In this document: piece after piece, positions 24,740-34,133 of the stretch
Layout of the letters: each line of letters begins with the position of its first letter
Numbering within the stretch: the stretch's first letter is position 1
Assembly (NCBI GenBank): GCA_900696465.1
Contig: CAADGE010000048.1
Coordinates: 310,001 to 374,000, forward strand
Length of the DNA stretch: 64,000 nt
Direction: 5' to 3'
Source of the DNA: an uncultured Planctomycetota bacterium
GTDB lineage: Bacteria > Planctomycetota > Phycisphaerae > UBA1845 > UTPLA1
Translations under genes and position numbers: made by a program
The notes under the pieces: generated by a model
What the model saw: only the letters and a program-made list of their open reading frames with translations
Databases searched by the model: none
What the model was told of the DNA's origin: nothing

Positions 24740-25753
24740 CTATCTTCCCAGTGCCTCCTCGACCAGATCGGCGGCTTGATCAGCGCAGCCCCACGAAAGC
24801 GTCACACCGGCGCGGCCGTGACCGTAGTTATGCACGATCCACCGATGATCGCCCAGCCGTTCGCATTCAAGTCGTACGGCTTCGTCGGAGTCGCCGACGC
24901 AGCGCGAGGGCCGAAGCCCGGCCAGCGTCCGAAGCGGCCGTTCAGCGAAGTCCGCCGGTGCTTGGTATCCACAGGCGACGAGCATCGCGCGGCAGCGCTC
25001 CACGATTGCCGCAAGATCGGCTTCCTGCGGCATCTCGCACCATGCATCGAGTTCATACGTCCCGCCCAGGACTGTGTAATCTTCAAATGGAAACACGTAA
25101 GTGGCCGTCGCGCCGCGGCTTTCTTCGACGATGCACTCATCCAGCCCGGCAATCGGTGCAACGTGCAGCAATTGCCCCCGCCTCGGCCGCATCGCTCGAT
25201 CCATTACCAGCTCACCGGCCCCCAGACCCGAGCAGTTGACAATGACGCGATGACCAAGATCGAATAACGCATCGAGTCGTACGAGCTCGCCGGGAACGAT
25301 CCTGCCGCCCAGCGACTCAACGAATCGTCGAGTCAGCCAGGGCATGTAGCGCCGCATGTCCATCTTCGGGACGACGGCCCTGACCGAATCTCCATAGCGG
25401 GGGAAGAGTTCTCCAGACCGCTCATAGTCCTGCACAAACTCCGACCACCATGGATGCTGCTCAAGCGGTGCGAAGAACAACTCGCGAAGGGTGGTCAGGG
25501 ATACGCCGCAGGATGCGTCGCTTTGTTCCGCCAGTTCGACGAACGTGCGGTAGGAAGCTTGCGTCCATCGCGCGGCGGCGGGGTGGCCGTCTATGCGGAA
25601 GGGGCTGAACACAGCGCCAGCGCGGTCAGATGTGGTATTGGGCGTTTGCTTTTCCGCATAGATCGCGACGGAGTGCCCTCGCTCGCGCAGTCGGATCGCA
25701 CAGGACAAACCGACGACCCCGGCGCCGACAACGGCAATTTCATGTGTGGACAT
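24740..25753 (-). CDS. D-amino-acid oxidase-type FAD oxidoreductase
   Basis: A 337-residue flavoprotein. The N-terminal FAD motif is VVGAGVVGLSCAIRLRERGH (GxGxxG), with a middle block VIVNCSGLGAGELV. The C-terminal block RWIVHNYGHGRAGVTLSWG closes the FAD site exactly as in D-amino-acid oxidase and D-aspartate oxidase. The DAAO-type active-site Tyr/Arg residues fall in the TYVFPFEDYTVLGGTYE and GLRPSR regions. The likely reaction is oxidative deamination of a D-amino acid; substrate specificity is not visible. Glycine oxidase (ThiO) is a weaker alternative, since thiC is only 4 kb away. Confidence 0.88.
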   Translation of the reverse strand: MSTHEIAVVGAGVVGLSCAIRLRERGHSVAIYAEKQTPNTTSDRAGAVFSPFRIDGHPAAARWTQASYRTFVELAEQSDASCGVSLTTLRELFFAPLEQHPWWSEFVQDYERSGELFPRYGDSVRAVVPKMDMRRYMPWLTRRFVESLGGRIVPGELVRLDALFDLGHRVIVNCSGLGAGELVMDRAMRPRRGQLLHVAPIAGLDECIVEESRGATATYVFPFEDYTVLGGTYELDAWCEMPQEADLAAIVERCRAMLVACGYQAPADFAERPLRTLAGLRPSRCVGDSDEAVRLECERLGDHRWIVHNYGHGRAGVTLSWGCADQAADLVEEALGR

Positions 25754-25882
25754 CAGGAACTTCTTCGCGCCGAGTCGCTGATTTCATTAAGTGCACTCCG
25801 ATGGATGAACCAAGTCGTCAGCCCAGCGGAAGCTCACGGATTGCAATCCGCGGGCTTTGTGTGATGCCTTCGCAGGCAGTTA

Positions 25883-27289
25883 TTACAGACAGCGAAGGAA
25901 GGCCGTCAGGTCCTTTTTCTCCGCCTCCGAAAGCTTTGTTTCGAGGACGATGTTGAAGAACTCCACCGTGTCCTCCAACGTCAGCAGACGGCCGTCGTGG
26001 AGGTAGGGCGGAGAGTCTTTGATGCCGCGAAGCGGGAAGGTCTTGATCGGACCATCTGCCGAAGCCATGCGACCGTTGATCATTCTCGGTTTGAAGAATC
26101 GTTCCACGCGCAGATTGTGCATCAGATTGTCCGTGTAGTAGGGGGCCGGGTGGCATATGGAGCACTGCGCCTTGCCGAAGAAAAGCTCCTGCCCACGCAT
26201 CTCGGAATCGGTCGCCTGCATCGGGTCCAGCTTTCCGAAAATGTCCAGCTTCGGCGCCGGTGGGAAATCGAGCAGGGCTTGAAACTCCGCCATGGCGTGA
26301 ACCTGGCTGCCGCGATCGAGAACATTCACACCCTTCTTAGTGGCGATGACCGGGTCGCCGTCGAAGTAGGCGGCGCGCTGCTCGAATTCGGTGAAGTCCT
26401 CGACGGACTTCAGCGCGCGCTGCGAGCCGAACAATCGCTGCACGTTCACACCGCGTAGCGGCGGCGTATCGATGCGATGACGAAATTCCTGCGGGCGGAT
26501 GTCGCCGACAAGGTGTGTTGCGGCATTGGTGTGCCCGTTGACGTGACAGTCGAAGCAGGTGACGCCCCGGCTCGGTTTCTCGCTCCTTCGATCGTCCGTC
26601 TGATTGAATTGTTGCTGCGGAAACGGCGTCACCAGGAGCCGAAGCCCTTCGAGCTGCTTGGGATTCAGCAGTCCGGCGAAGACCTCATAGTAATTGTCGA
26701 TGGTGACCAGCTTTCCCTGGGAAACGTCGCCCAGGTCCGGTCGAGTCGTCAGGAAGATGGCCGGAGGAAACTCAGGCAGGAAGTGATCCGGAAGGTCATA
26801 ATCCAGGTCGAAGCGCGTCAGGTCGCGGCCTTCCTGCTTCTTAATCTCATCGATGTGAAATTTTGGAAACAACATGCCGCCTTCCGAGTGGTTTGGATGC
26901 GGCAGTGGGAGAAAACCCGCCGGCCAGAGATCCTTGTCGCGAATCTCCTCCGGACTCATCGAAGCAAGTTGCTGCCAGGTCATACCCTTCGGCAGCTTCG
27001 CCCGCGGCCCTTCTTGAACGGCTTTGCCGCGAGACATGGTAACATCCCGCGCGGGTCGATTGGAAAGGTCGTAACGCTCTGCGAGCAATTCGTTGTGGCG
27101 TTTTGCGACTGCCGGCTTCTGCGATTTCATTCGTGCCATCACATCAGCCGTGCTCTCCGTCGAATCCACGGGAGCATAGCTGGATCGCTTCTCTTCTGAC
27201 TTCGCCGTTATCGCCAGTACGGAGATTGCCACCGCAATCGCACCGGTCGACACAAACCGTAATCGTTTGATTGTCCAGATGTGTTGCAT
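25883..27289 (-). CDS. Exported di-haem cytochrome c peroxidase-like protein
   Basis: A 468-residue protein. It has a signal peptide (MQHIWTIKRLRFVSTGAIAV, cleavage near residue 30) and two c-type haem sites: CFDCH (mid-protein) and CSICH (about 110 residues before the end). The C-terminal block SPPYLHDGRLLTLEDTVEFF is the hallmark of the MauG/cytochrome c peroxidase family. It would act in the periplasm, reducing peroxide or catalysing a related oxidation. AGGAGG stands 8 bases before the ATG at 27289, so the longer open frame to 27484 is rejected. Confidence 0.9.
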   Translation of the reverse strand: MQHIWTIKRLRFVSTGAIAVAISVLAITAKSEEKRSSYAPVDSTESTADVMARMKSQKPAVAKRHNELLAERYDLSNRPARDVTMSRGKAVQEGPRAKLPKGMTWQQLASMSPEEIRDKDLWPAGFLPLPHPNHSEGGMLFPKFHIDEIKKQEGRDLTRFDLDYDLPDHFLPEFPPAIFLTTRPDLGDVSQGKLVTIDNYYEVFAGLLNPKQLEGLRLLVTPFPQQQFNQTDDRRSEKPSRGVTCFDCHVNGHTNAATHLVGDIRPQEFRHRIDTPPLRGVNVQRLFGSQRALKSVEDFTEFEQRAAYFDGDPVIATKKGVNVLDRGSQVHAMAEFQALLDFPPAPKLDIFGKLDPMQATDSEMRGQELFFGKAQCSICHPAPYYTDNLMHNLRVERFFKPRMINGRMASADGPIKTFPLRGIKDSPPYLHDGRLLTLEDTVEFFNIVLETKLSEAEKKDLTAFLRCL

Positions 27290-27416
27290 AGGAATGCCTC
27301 CTGTAAGAATGTAATAGAGTCGGCACACGTCACATGAACCGCCCATGCGGCGGTGAAAACGAATCTTACCGCATGGCGCGACTGACGAGTAGGGGCGACG
27401 GTCATGGATCAACGAC

Positions 27417-27899
27417 TCAGGCCGGATGGAGAAAGGAAAGATGCAGCTCAGCGTGGCGAAGGTGTCCCTTGATCCATTCATCATGGGTCATGGGGCCGAA
27501 GAGGATGTTCGGAATCGACGGCGGCCCCTTCTCCAGTCGCGCCCACGCCTTCTTGAACCGCGCGAGCGCTTCGTCGAGCGGGAGTGCTTCCGTCGCCAGG
27601 GTGCCGCCAGCTACCTTCGGTATCTTCACACCGGCCTTGAGCGGCCCACGAAGAAACCGCTTCTTCATGAAGCGCAGGATGACCTTGATGAACCAGGGGG
27701 GTCGCAGTGGATTGCCGTCATAGGAATAATCCACCCATGCGGCGAGGTGCCAGAGTACCTGACCCGTTGTCCAATTTCCGCATCGGCGCAGCGTACCGGC
27801 ACGATCGGCCGCGACAACTCGATCGACATCGGCCATCATCTCCGCGGGGGTCTTGAAGCGCAGTTTGCGGCGGTCCGTGACCTTCGCTGTATCGATCAC
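27417..27899 (-). CDS. DUF1569 domain protein (DinB-like four-helix bundle)
   Basis: A 160-residue protein matching the DUF1569 family. RKLRFKTPAEMMADVDR comes first, then NWTTGQVLWHLAAWVDYS with a candidate metal His, and a C-terminal FGPMTHDEWIKGHLRHAELHLSFL with two more His. These His positions mirror the DinB metal site. The biochemical role of the family is not established; thiol-dependent transfer reactions are known for DinB relatives. It is the first of three DinB-superfamily genes within 9 kb. Confidence 0.82.
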   Translation of the reverse strand: MIDTAKVTDRRKLRFKTPAEMMADVDRVVAADRAGTLRRCGNWTTGQVLWHLAAWVDYSYDGNPLRPPWFIKVILRFMKKRFLRGPLKAGVKIPKVAGGTLATEALPLDEALARFKKAWARLEKGPPSIPNILFGPMTHDEWIKGHLRHAELHLSFLHPA

Positions 27900-27971
27900 G
27901 CTTGCAAGCTCCTTCGTATCCTGTGCACTGGAACACGACCATCAAGTCGTGGCCGAGTGCACAAAGACCGG

Positions 27972-28550
27972 TCAGGCCTCGGCCTTCTCCATCTTCTTGC
28001 GTCCAAGCACCAGTGCGATGGCCAGGCCCACGAGGAACCAACCGACCGTCTGCTCGATGAAGGAGGCCGCGGCAAAGCCCCCGGTAAAGCCGTACCAGTT
28101 CCAGTACGATACGTCGATCGAGAGCCAGGCAACCAGACCGATCATCGTACTGTAAATCGCACGCAGCGCCACCGAACCGACGCGAGACAGCAGGATCGCG
28201 ACGAAGAGCGCCGCCAGCACATTGCTGAGGAACTCGGTGCCGAGCTGTGATGTGGTCATCATCTCCCCGCCTTCCGGGTTGTAGATCAACATGCCGCGCG
28301 GGCCGACGCGGTGCTTCTCGACGAGGGCTGCCTCTTCCTCTTTTGACAGCTTGCCCTCCGGCCAGCCGGGAAAGACGTACACCCCGCGCTCCGAGAGCGA
28401 GTAGCGCAGCGCAGGCATGATCAGCTCCTCGCCGGGCAGACCTCGAATCGCCATTCGATCAAGCTGTAGCACCATGTGGGCCGCTGCACCCCAGAAAAAC
28501 ATCACCAGACCGCCGACGAAACCTGCGGCAAGGATTCTGCCACTGCTCAT
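27972..28550 (-). CDS. Membrane protein, hypothetical (about four TM segments)
   Basis: A 192-residue protein. TM1 is near residues 5-27. A soluble loop of about 80 residues with a conserved-looking 'YVFPGWPEGKLSKEEEAALVEK' character follows, then three hydrophobic helices near 108-128, 133-150 and 158-180. It fits a widespread uncharacterised inner-membrane family of about 190 residues. GGAAGGAGA lies 6 bases before the ATG at 28550, so the longer frame to 28700 is not used. The role is unknown. Confidence 0.68.
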   Translation of the reverse strand: MSSGRILAAGFVGGLVMFFWGAAAHMVLQLDRMAIRGLPGEELIMPALRYSLSERGVYVFPGWPEGKLSKEEEAALVEKHRVGPRGMLIYNPEGGEMMTTSQLGTEFLSNVLAALFVAILLSRVGSVALRAIYSTMIGLVAWLSIDVSYWNWYGFTGGFAAASFIEQTVGWFLVGLAIALVLGRKKMEKAEA

Positions 28551-28760
28551 GATGTGTCTCCTTCCGGTGGAAGTGCCATCGATGCGCGGCGTCGCAAACA
28601 TGCAGTGTTCACGATGCCCGGCCACGAACGCGGCCGATTCTAACGAGAGAGAGTTCGAAATCCACCGAGAATTATTTTTTACTGTCGCTCTGAAATGCAC
28701 ACGGATCGTTCGCGCTTCAGTCCTGACACGAAGTGCCGCACAACATGGATCGACGGGCTC

Positions 28761-29237
28761 TCAGACAGGAAGAGAAAGCATGCTCTCCGGCATCCTGACG
28801 GTCACCGCGCGGCCGCGAGCGCATGTCGCACCCTCTGCCGAGACGTCGATCTCCACGACGACTTTCTTTTCTTTGACTTCGACGATCCTCCCGCGGGCAA
28901 CGAGCGGCACGCCCATCGGCGTCGGCCGCAGGTATTCGACGTGCAGCGAGGCAGTGACGAAGCGCAGGGCCGGCTCCGTGCCCGGCTCGCGCCCGGCCGC
29001 GCGATACGCCGCCAGCGCCGCCGAGCCGGTGCCGTGACAATCGATCAGCGATGCGATGAAGCCGCCGTAGACGTAGCCCGGTATGGCCGTGTGGTAATCG
29101 CGCGGCGTGATCGTCGCCACGGTCTCTTCACCATCCCACGCGCTGCGAATGTGCAGCCCCTGCTCATTGAACCGCCCGCAGCCGTAGCAATGGGCGAGAT
29201 CGTCGGGGTAGTGGTCTTGGATTGCATCCCCTGACAT
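28761..29237 (-). CDS. PaaI-type hotdog thioesterase
   Basis: A 158-residue single hotdog domain. The N-terminal CYGCGRFNEQGLHI motif is typical of a PaaI-like acyl-CoA thioesterase subfamily. The catalytic hotdog helix reads YVYGGFIASLIDCHGTGSA, with Gly-Gly followed by Asp as general base. The C-terminal strand pair is ASLHVEYLRPTPMG. It hydrolyses acyl-CoA thioesters; chain specificity is unknown. It lies 15 bases downstream of thiC on the same strand and is likely co-transcribed with it. Confidence 0.9.
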   Translation of the reverse strand: MSGDAIQDHYPDDLAHCYGCGRFNEQGLHIRSAWDGEETVATITPRDYHTAIPGYVYGGFIASLIDCHGTGSAALAAYRAAGREPGTEPALRFVTASLHVEYLRPTPMGVPLVARGRIVEVKEKKVVVEIDVSAEGATCARGRAVTVRMPESMLSLPV

Positions 29238-29252
29238 CTAGAACTCCTTGAA

Positions 29253-30866
29253 TCAGTCGCTAGCGTGTTCAATCGCTACACCCACCTGCACATACTCCCG
29301 TTGCACGCGCTTCGCCTCTTCGTCGTCTTCCACGATGTCGCTGTGACATGCGTGCTTCTTTCCGCGGTGGGCGAGGAACTCAATCTGCTCCTGCGTCAGG
29401 CCCGGGCTTTTGGCGGCTTTCTTCTCGGGGACGAATCCTTCCGCCTTGCCGCTGGCCCAATCGGTGATCTCCTTGCTGATCCGCATGCTGCACCAGTCGT
29501 GGCCGCACATCGCGCAGAAGTCCGTGTCTACGTCGAGGTCTTCGTCGTGCAAGGCCCGCGCAGTCTCGCCGTCGAAGGCGATCTCGAACTGCTTGGGCCA
29601 GTTCAGCGCCGCCCGGGCACGGCTCATGTCGTCGTCCCATTGCCGCACGCCGGCGATGCCACGGGCAATATCCCCAGCGTGCGCCGCGATCTTGTATGCA
29701 ATGCAGCCCTGCTTCACGTCGTCGGCCTTCGGCAGGCCCACGTGTTCCTTCGGCGTGACGTAGCAGAGCATGGCCGCGCCGGCCCGCGCCGCCTCGGTCG
29801 CGCCGATGCAGCTCGTGATGTGGTCGTAACCGGGGAAGACGTCCGTTACCAGCGGGCCGAGCACGTAAAACGGAGCGTCGTCGCAGATGCGCTGCTCGAT
29901 CTGCATGTTCCACGCGATCTCGTGCAGCGGCACATGGCCCGGCCCTTCGACCATCGTCTGCACGCCTATCTCGCGGGCGCGATGCACCAACTCGCCCAGC
30001 GCCTCCAGCTCCGCGATCTGTGCCGCGTCGCCGGCATCGGCCAGACAGCCGGGCCGCACGCCGTCGCCGAGCGAGTAGGTCACGTCGTACTCCGCCATGA
30101 TCGCGCTGATCTCGTCGAAGAGCGTGTACATGGGGTTTTCCTTGTTGTGGTAGATCATCCACTTGGCCAGAATCGACCCGCCGCGGGAGACGAGCCCGGT
30201 GATGCGCTTCTTGATGAGGTGCAGATTGTCCTTCTTCACACCGGCGTGGATGGTGAAGTAATCAACGCCCTGCTGGGCTTGCTGCTCGACCTCGCGCAGG
30301 ATGTCGTCGTAGGTCAGTTCTTCGATGTTGCGACCGATGATCATCGAGTAGATCGGCACGGTGCCGATGGGGATCGTGCTGTGGTCGATGATCGCCTGTC
30401 GGCACTCGACAAGGTTGCCGCCGGTGGAGAGGTCCATCAGCGTGTCGGCGCCGTACTTCTGCGCCCACATGAGCTTTTCGACCTCGAGCTTCGTGTCGCT
30501 CGCGACGGGCGATGCGCCGATGTTGGCGTTGATCTTGGTGGTGATCATCCGCCCGATGCCGGTGGGGTCGAGCCGCTTCGGCGCGCGCTGCCCGCGGCAG
30601 TACCCGGGGTCGTTGATAATCTTCCAGCGTTCGCCGACGGTCTGGTTGACCCAGAAGGAATTGCGGATTTCGGAGTGCGGAATGGGGATTTGAGTACTTG
30701 GCGCCGCCCCCGCGGAGCCGGCGAGGTGCCGCACATTCGCCGGTATCACCAGCCGTCCGCGCGCGACCTCATCGCGAATAAACTCAGGCGTCACGCATTC
30801 CCGCTGGGCGACGCGTACCATCTCCGGTGTAATGATGCCCTTTCGGGCTGATTGCAACTGGGTCAT
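29253..30866 (-). CDS. thiC: Phosphomethylpyrimidine synthase
   Basis: A 537-residue radical-SAM enzyme that rearranges aminoimidazole ribotide to hydroxymethylpyrimidine phosphate for thiamine. The C-terminal cluster motif reads CAMCGHDWC (CxxCxxxxC) followed by SMRISKE. Core blocks such as MDLSTGGNL, VEGPGHVPLHEI, YVLGPLVTD and DHITSCIGA are family-specific. The start is the ATG at 30866, with GAGGTGA 4 bases upstream. No other thiamine gene is in the window. The upstream leader contains hairpins but no recognisable TPP-riboswitch core. Confidence 0.97.
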   Translation of the reverse strand: MTQLQSARKGIITPEMVRVAQRECVTPEFIRDEVARGRLVIPANVRHLAGSAGAAPSTQIPIPHSEIRNSFWVNQTVGERWKIINDPGYCRGQRAPKRLDPTGIGRMITTKINANIGASPVASDTKLEVEKLMWAQKYGADTLMDLSTGGNLVECRQAIIDHSTIPIGTVPIYSMIIGRNIEELTYDDILREVEQQAQQGVDYFTIHAGVKKDNLHLIKKRITGLVSRGGSILAKWMIYHNKENPMYTLFDEISAIMAEYDVTYSLGDGVRPGCLADAGDAAQIAELEALGELVHRAREIGVQTMVEGPGHVPLHEIAWNMQIEQRICDDAPFYVLGPLVTDVFPGYDHITSCIGATEAARAGAAMLCYVTPKEHVGLPKADDVKQGCIAYKIAAHAGDIARGIAGVRQWDDDMSRARAALNWPKQFEIAFDGETARALHDEDLDVDTDFCAMCGHDWCSMRISKEITDWASGKAEGFVPEKKAAKSPGLTQEQIEFLAHRGKKHACHSDIVEDDEEAKRVQREYVQVGVAIEHASD

Positions 30867-30879
30867 TTGTCACCTCGTA

Positions 30880-30981
30880 GGGTGGGCACTGCCCACCCGA
30901 ATTCTCCTCCGCCCCTGCAGGGCGGTTAGATTCCTAATCCTTTCCACGGACTTGCGCCCGTGGCTACGATCCTCGCGCCCC
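30880..30981 (-). promoter_or_regulatory. thiC leader with serial hairpins
   Basis: Three perfect stem-loops follow one another upstream of thiC. The first is 30880-30898 (9-bp arms, GGGTGGGCA/TGCCCACCC, 1-base centre). The second is 30909-30925 (CCGCCC/GGGCGG, 5-base loop). The third is 30944-30963 (CCACGG/CCGTGG, 8-base loop). A weaker fourth lies near 30972. The TPP-riboswitch sequences (CUGAGA, ACCUGA) are not seen. Function unknown. Confidence 0.5.
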
Positions 30982-31020
30982 TTCGCGGCGAGTACATATT
31001 GCAGCTACGCTCCATGCTCC

Positions 31021-31812
31021 TCATGGCGGCGAACAGTACCCCAAGCGCAGATGGACCGGCCACGTCACGACGCGGCGGCGTTCTCCTTCGCCGTGCGAAT
31101 CGGCCGAATCATTCCATGCCGCCTTCAAATCATTCGTCATCTCCTCCACCGGGTCCGTGCCGCGATCTTTCCGATACAACTGCACGGCTGACCAGGATGC
31201 CAGGTAATCCAGATATTCAGCCAGCGTCCATTCCGCGCGGCATGCAAACCGCGGTGTCGGACGGATCTCCTCAAAGGGAAACGCAATCGTCTCGTATTGC
31301 TCGTCGATGTACCGCCGGCCGGCCTCCCAATAGGATCCGACCACGTCGTGATAGAATCGGTCGCACAGTGCGTCGATCCGTTCGCTCACGCGCGACAGGG
31401 CGTAACACCACGCCGCGATTACGCCGCCGGGCCGCAATACGCGCCGCACGTTCGAATAAAACGCCTCCAGCGGCAGCCAGTGGAGTGCCTGCGCCACGGT
31501 CACGAGATCTACGCTGCCATCCTCGATTCCGTCTCCGTCCGCGGCCATCGCGCGATATTCAATCCGATCGTGCGGCGTCGCGTGGGCGAGCTGCGCCTCG
31601 CTGGCGTCCGTGGCGATCACGCGGTCAAAATGCTCGGTCAAACCAACCGCCGCCTGGCCGCTGCCGGTTGCACAGTCCCACGCCAGGCGCCGCTCACCGC
31701 ACAACTCCGCGAGATATGCAAACAACTCCGCCGGATACCCCGGCCGTGATCGGGCATAACACGCCGCATGGCCGGAAAACAAATCCTGAAAGACCACCTT
31801 CTCGCTGCTCAC
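31021..31812 (-). CDS. Class I SAM-dependent methyltransferase
   Basis: A 263-residue methyltransferase. Motif I is degenerate (AWDCATGSGQAAV), followed by FDRVIATDASEAQL (motif II acidic residue), SVDLVTVAQALHWL (motif III) and RVLRPGGVIAAW. The opening FSGHAACYARSRPGYP is shared with the trans-aconitate/UbiE-like methyltransferase group. The substrate is unknown. The start is the GTG at 31812, whose GTGA overlaps the stop of the DinB gene upstream, giving translational coupling. A longer frame to 31995 lies wholly in that gene and is rejected. Confidence 0.86.
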   Translation of the reverse strand: MSSEKVVFQDLFSGHAACYARSRPGYPAELFAYLAELCGERRLAWDCATGSGQAAVGLTEHFDRVIATDASEAQLAHATPHDRIEYRAMAADGDGIEDGSVDLVTVAQALHWLPLEAFYSNVRRVLRPGGVIAAWCYALSRVSERIDALCDRFYHDVVGSYWEAGRRYIDEQYETIAFPFEEIRPTPRFACRAEWTLAEYLDYLASWSAVQLYRKDRGTDPVEEMTNDLKAAWNDSADSHGEGERRRVVTWPVHLRLGYCSPP

Positions 31813-32408
31813 GGTCTTGCCGCCTCGACCTTGCTCATCGACGCCTTGCGTCTCGCCGCGCCGTCGGCGTCCATCCGTGAAACCGGCAAGTTCAACACGG
31901 AAAGGTACTGCTTCCACGGACCCACGGCCTTGTCGTACTGCGCCGCCATGCATCGGGCGATCTGGGCGACGTGATTCAGATCGTGCGCCACCCACGTGGC
32001 CAGCAGTTGTTCCAGCGTCACCTCACCCAAGGCCGGGTGGATGCCCTTTTTGGCAAGCTGCTCGTCCGTCGGGTGTAATTCCGCAAGCGCATCGACGTTC
32101 GCCTTGCGCAGGCGCTCGAACTCATCGAGAAGCTGGTCGATTGTTCTGCCGCGGCTTTCTTCGAATTGTGCGTATCGATCGTACTTATCGAACGGTCGCG
32201 ATGTCCCATGCTCCAGAATGATCCGTGTTCGTGCGAGCCAGTCCGTTTTCTCGCCGGTGATCAGATGTCCGACCACGTCGAAGGGACTGAATGTATCCTC
32301 GCCGTAGTTGTTGTGGATCCACTCATCACCGAGACCTGCCAACATCGCCCGCAGGACTTCGGGCGTGCGTCGCAGAATATCTACGGCCTGATCGAGGTGG
32401 TACTTCAT
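31809..32408 (-). CDS. DinB-family protein
   Basis: A 199-residue four-helix-bundle protein. The metal-binding pattern is His in VVGHLITGEKTDW plus the HDLNH pair in WVAHDLNHVAQIARCM. The N-terminal YHLDQAVDILRRTPEVL is typical of DinB_2 members. Family members are metalloproteins, some of which transfer bacillithiol or mycothiol. The C-terminal 30 residues are hydrophilic and non-conserved. It is coupled by GTGA to the downstream methyltransferase gene. Confidence 0.88.
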   Translation of the reverse strand: MKYHLDQAVDILRRTPEVLRAMLAGLGDEWIHNNYGEDTFSPFDVVGHLITGEKTDWLARTRIILEHGTSRPFDKYDRYAQFEESRGRTIDQLLDEFERLRKANVDALAELHPTDEQLAKKGIHPALGEVTLEQLLATWVAHDLNHVAQIARCMAAQYDKAVGPWKQYLSVLNLPVSRMDADGAARRKASMSKVEAARP

Positions 32409-32734
32409 CTGTGCGGAGACTCCACTTCAGGCGCGGCGGCGTGATCTCGCGGTACAGTCGTCGCGCATCGGAAAGCGGTTGCCTTTGTCGTTGGCTGGAG
32501 CCGAGGAGTTTCGCGGAAGTTTTTGCAATGGGAGGTCGGCATGCGCCCGCTTCCCTACGCACCTCGTTCCGCCACGGCGGACATCGGTGATCAGGTTCCA
32601 AGGGTTCCGGCTCGCCGGCCGGCTCTCAGTCCGCCTTATCACGGACACCCCTAGCGAACAGTGGAATCGTAGTCCTTCGGCACGTGTATCGCAATGACCT
32701 GTGATCTACTGCCCACACACCGGCCCGAATCACG
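32409..32734. other. Intergenic region without visible features
   Basis: About 325 bases between the DinB gene start and the Y-family polymerase stop. I see no credible gene, RNA or terminator. A short plus-strand frame here shows no family features. Confidence 0.5.
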
Positions 32735-34081
32735 TCAGAGCGGCCGGCTTTCCTCCGCGAACGCATCCTGTGAATGCTCATCCTGCTCGTACCGCGCATC
32801 CGGCGGACAAGCTGCATCGCTCGCCGGTGCAAGCCGCCATGCCTCCGCCGTTTCTTCCGGGTCGAAGTTCGCCGGATCGTCCAGTTCGGGAATGTTCGTG
32901 AACGCAATCCGCGTCGGCGCACTACCGAGAACCTGATGAATCGTTCCCAGATGCACCGTTTCCCGCCCGTAGCGGGCGTTGATCCGGTCCATCGTTCGTG
33001 ACAGGCCGATGAGTTTCTGCTCAGCGGGAAAGAGCGGAAGCGTCGCACCTTCGGCGGCCAGCAGTCGGCTGAGCACCAGACCAACCTTGAGCGGCACGCC
33101 TCTCACATCGCGCCGCGCCCAGATCGTGGAGAAGGCCCCCAACAGGGACGCCGTGTCCTGGCAGGGGGTCATCGCCGTGCCGTCCTGCCAGAAGCCGCCC
33201 TGTAGAAAAATGACGTAGACATCCAGCCGCCCGGCGGCATAGCCCAGCCGCCGCATCCGACCGGCCGCCTTGCACAACAGGCGAGCCAGTACCGCATGCG
33301 CCGCCGGCTCGCTGCGATACTCCGGCGACAATACGTGCGAATGGCCGACCGTCCGTCTGCGCGTCGGCAGACCGGGCAGATCGTGCCCATGCAGCGAATA
33401 CCAGAAACGCCGCCCGACGACGCTGCCCCAGAGCCGCTCCATGTCTTTCTCCGACATCGTGCAGAGCTGCCGGACACTGTCCACGCCCTGGCGCTGCAGC
33501 CGACGGAGCATGCGCGGGCCGATACCGGGCAGATCGTCGAGCTTCAGTCCGTGCAGCTTGAGAGGCAGGTCTTCCAGCCGCACGATGGTCAGGCCGTCGG
33601 GCTTTTCCATGTCGGCGGCAACCTTGGCCAGAAAACAGTTCGGCCCGATGCCGACGGAGCATCGCAGGTACTCTCCGACGTCGCATCGGATGCGCTCCTT
33701 GATCCGACTACCGAGAACCGCCGCCGTCTCAGGCGAATTCTGATTGGCCATGAGTCGACAGGAGACTTCATCGATCGAATGCACCGCCGCGACCGGCATG
33801 ACCCGCTCGACCGCCTCGCGGATCGCGTGATGCACGCGGACATAGACATGATGCCGCCCGACGGCGAAGTGCAGTTTCGGGCACAGTCGCCGGGCCTCGC
33901 GCACCATCGTGCCGGTCTTCACTCCGAAGCGCTTGGCCTCGTAACTGGCGGCGATGCAACAGGTCGAGTCGGTCATCACCGGCACCACCGCCACCGGTCG
34001 TCCGCGCAGCTCGGGCCGCATTTGCTGCTCCACCGAGGCGAAGTAGGCGTTCATATCGACGAACAGATATCTCAGACTCAT
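32735..34081 (-). CDS. Y-family DNA polymerase (Pol IV/UmuC type)
   Basis: A 448-residue translesion polymerase. Catalytic acidic residues lie in LFVDMNAYFASVEQ (first Asp) and HSIDEVSC (Asp-Glu pair). The steric region after VPVMTD and the thumb helix-hairpin-helix LDDLPGIGPRMLRRLQ are present. The little-finger domain follows, and the tail from about residue 400 lacks an obvious clamp-binding peptide. It copies past DNA lesions. The ATG at 34081 is chosen by family alignment; a GTG 45 bases upstream is an alternative. Its promoter carries a direct repeat, so damage regulation is plausible. Confidence 0.92.
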   Translation of the reverse strand: MSLRYLFVDMNAYFASVEQQMRPELRGRPVAVVPVMTDSTCCIAASYEAKRFGVKTGTMVREARRLCPKLHFAVGRHHVYVRVHHAIREAVERVMPVAAVHSIDEVSCRLMANQNSPETAAVLGSRIKERIRCDVGEYLRCSVGIGPNCFLAKVAADMEKPDGLTIVRLEDLPLKLHGLKLDDLPGIGPRMLRRLQRQGVDSVRQLCTMSEKDMERLWGSVVGRRFWYSLHGHDLPGLPTRRRTVGHSHVLSPEYRSEPAAHAVLARLLCKAAGRMRRLGYAAGRLDVYVIFLQGGFWQDGTAMTPCQDTASLLGAFSTIWARRDVRGVPLKVGLVLSRLLAAEGATLPLFPAEQKLIGLSRTMDRINARYGRETVHLGTIHQVLGSAPTRIAFTNIPELDDPANFDPEETAEAWRLAPASDAACPPDARYEQDEHSQDAFAEESRPL

Positions 34082-34133
34082 GCCTCGATCCCTTCCGCGC
34101 GAAGCGTCGTCGTCAGTCGCTTTCACAGCAATA

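Noticed and set aside
29265-30851. A 528-codon open frame antisense to thiC
   Set aside because: thiC is certain on the other strand. The antisense frame is a by-product of GC-rich codon use and has no family motif or ribosome site.
30867-31020. TPP riboswitch upstream of thiC
   Set aside because: No CUGAGA or ACCUGA-type conserved segments were found on the thiC strand.
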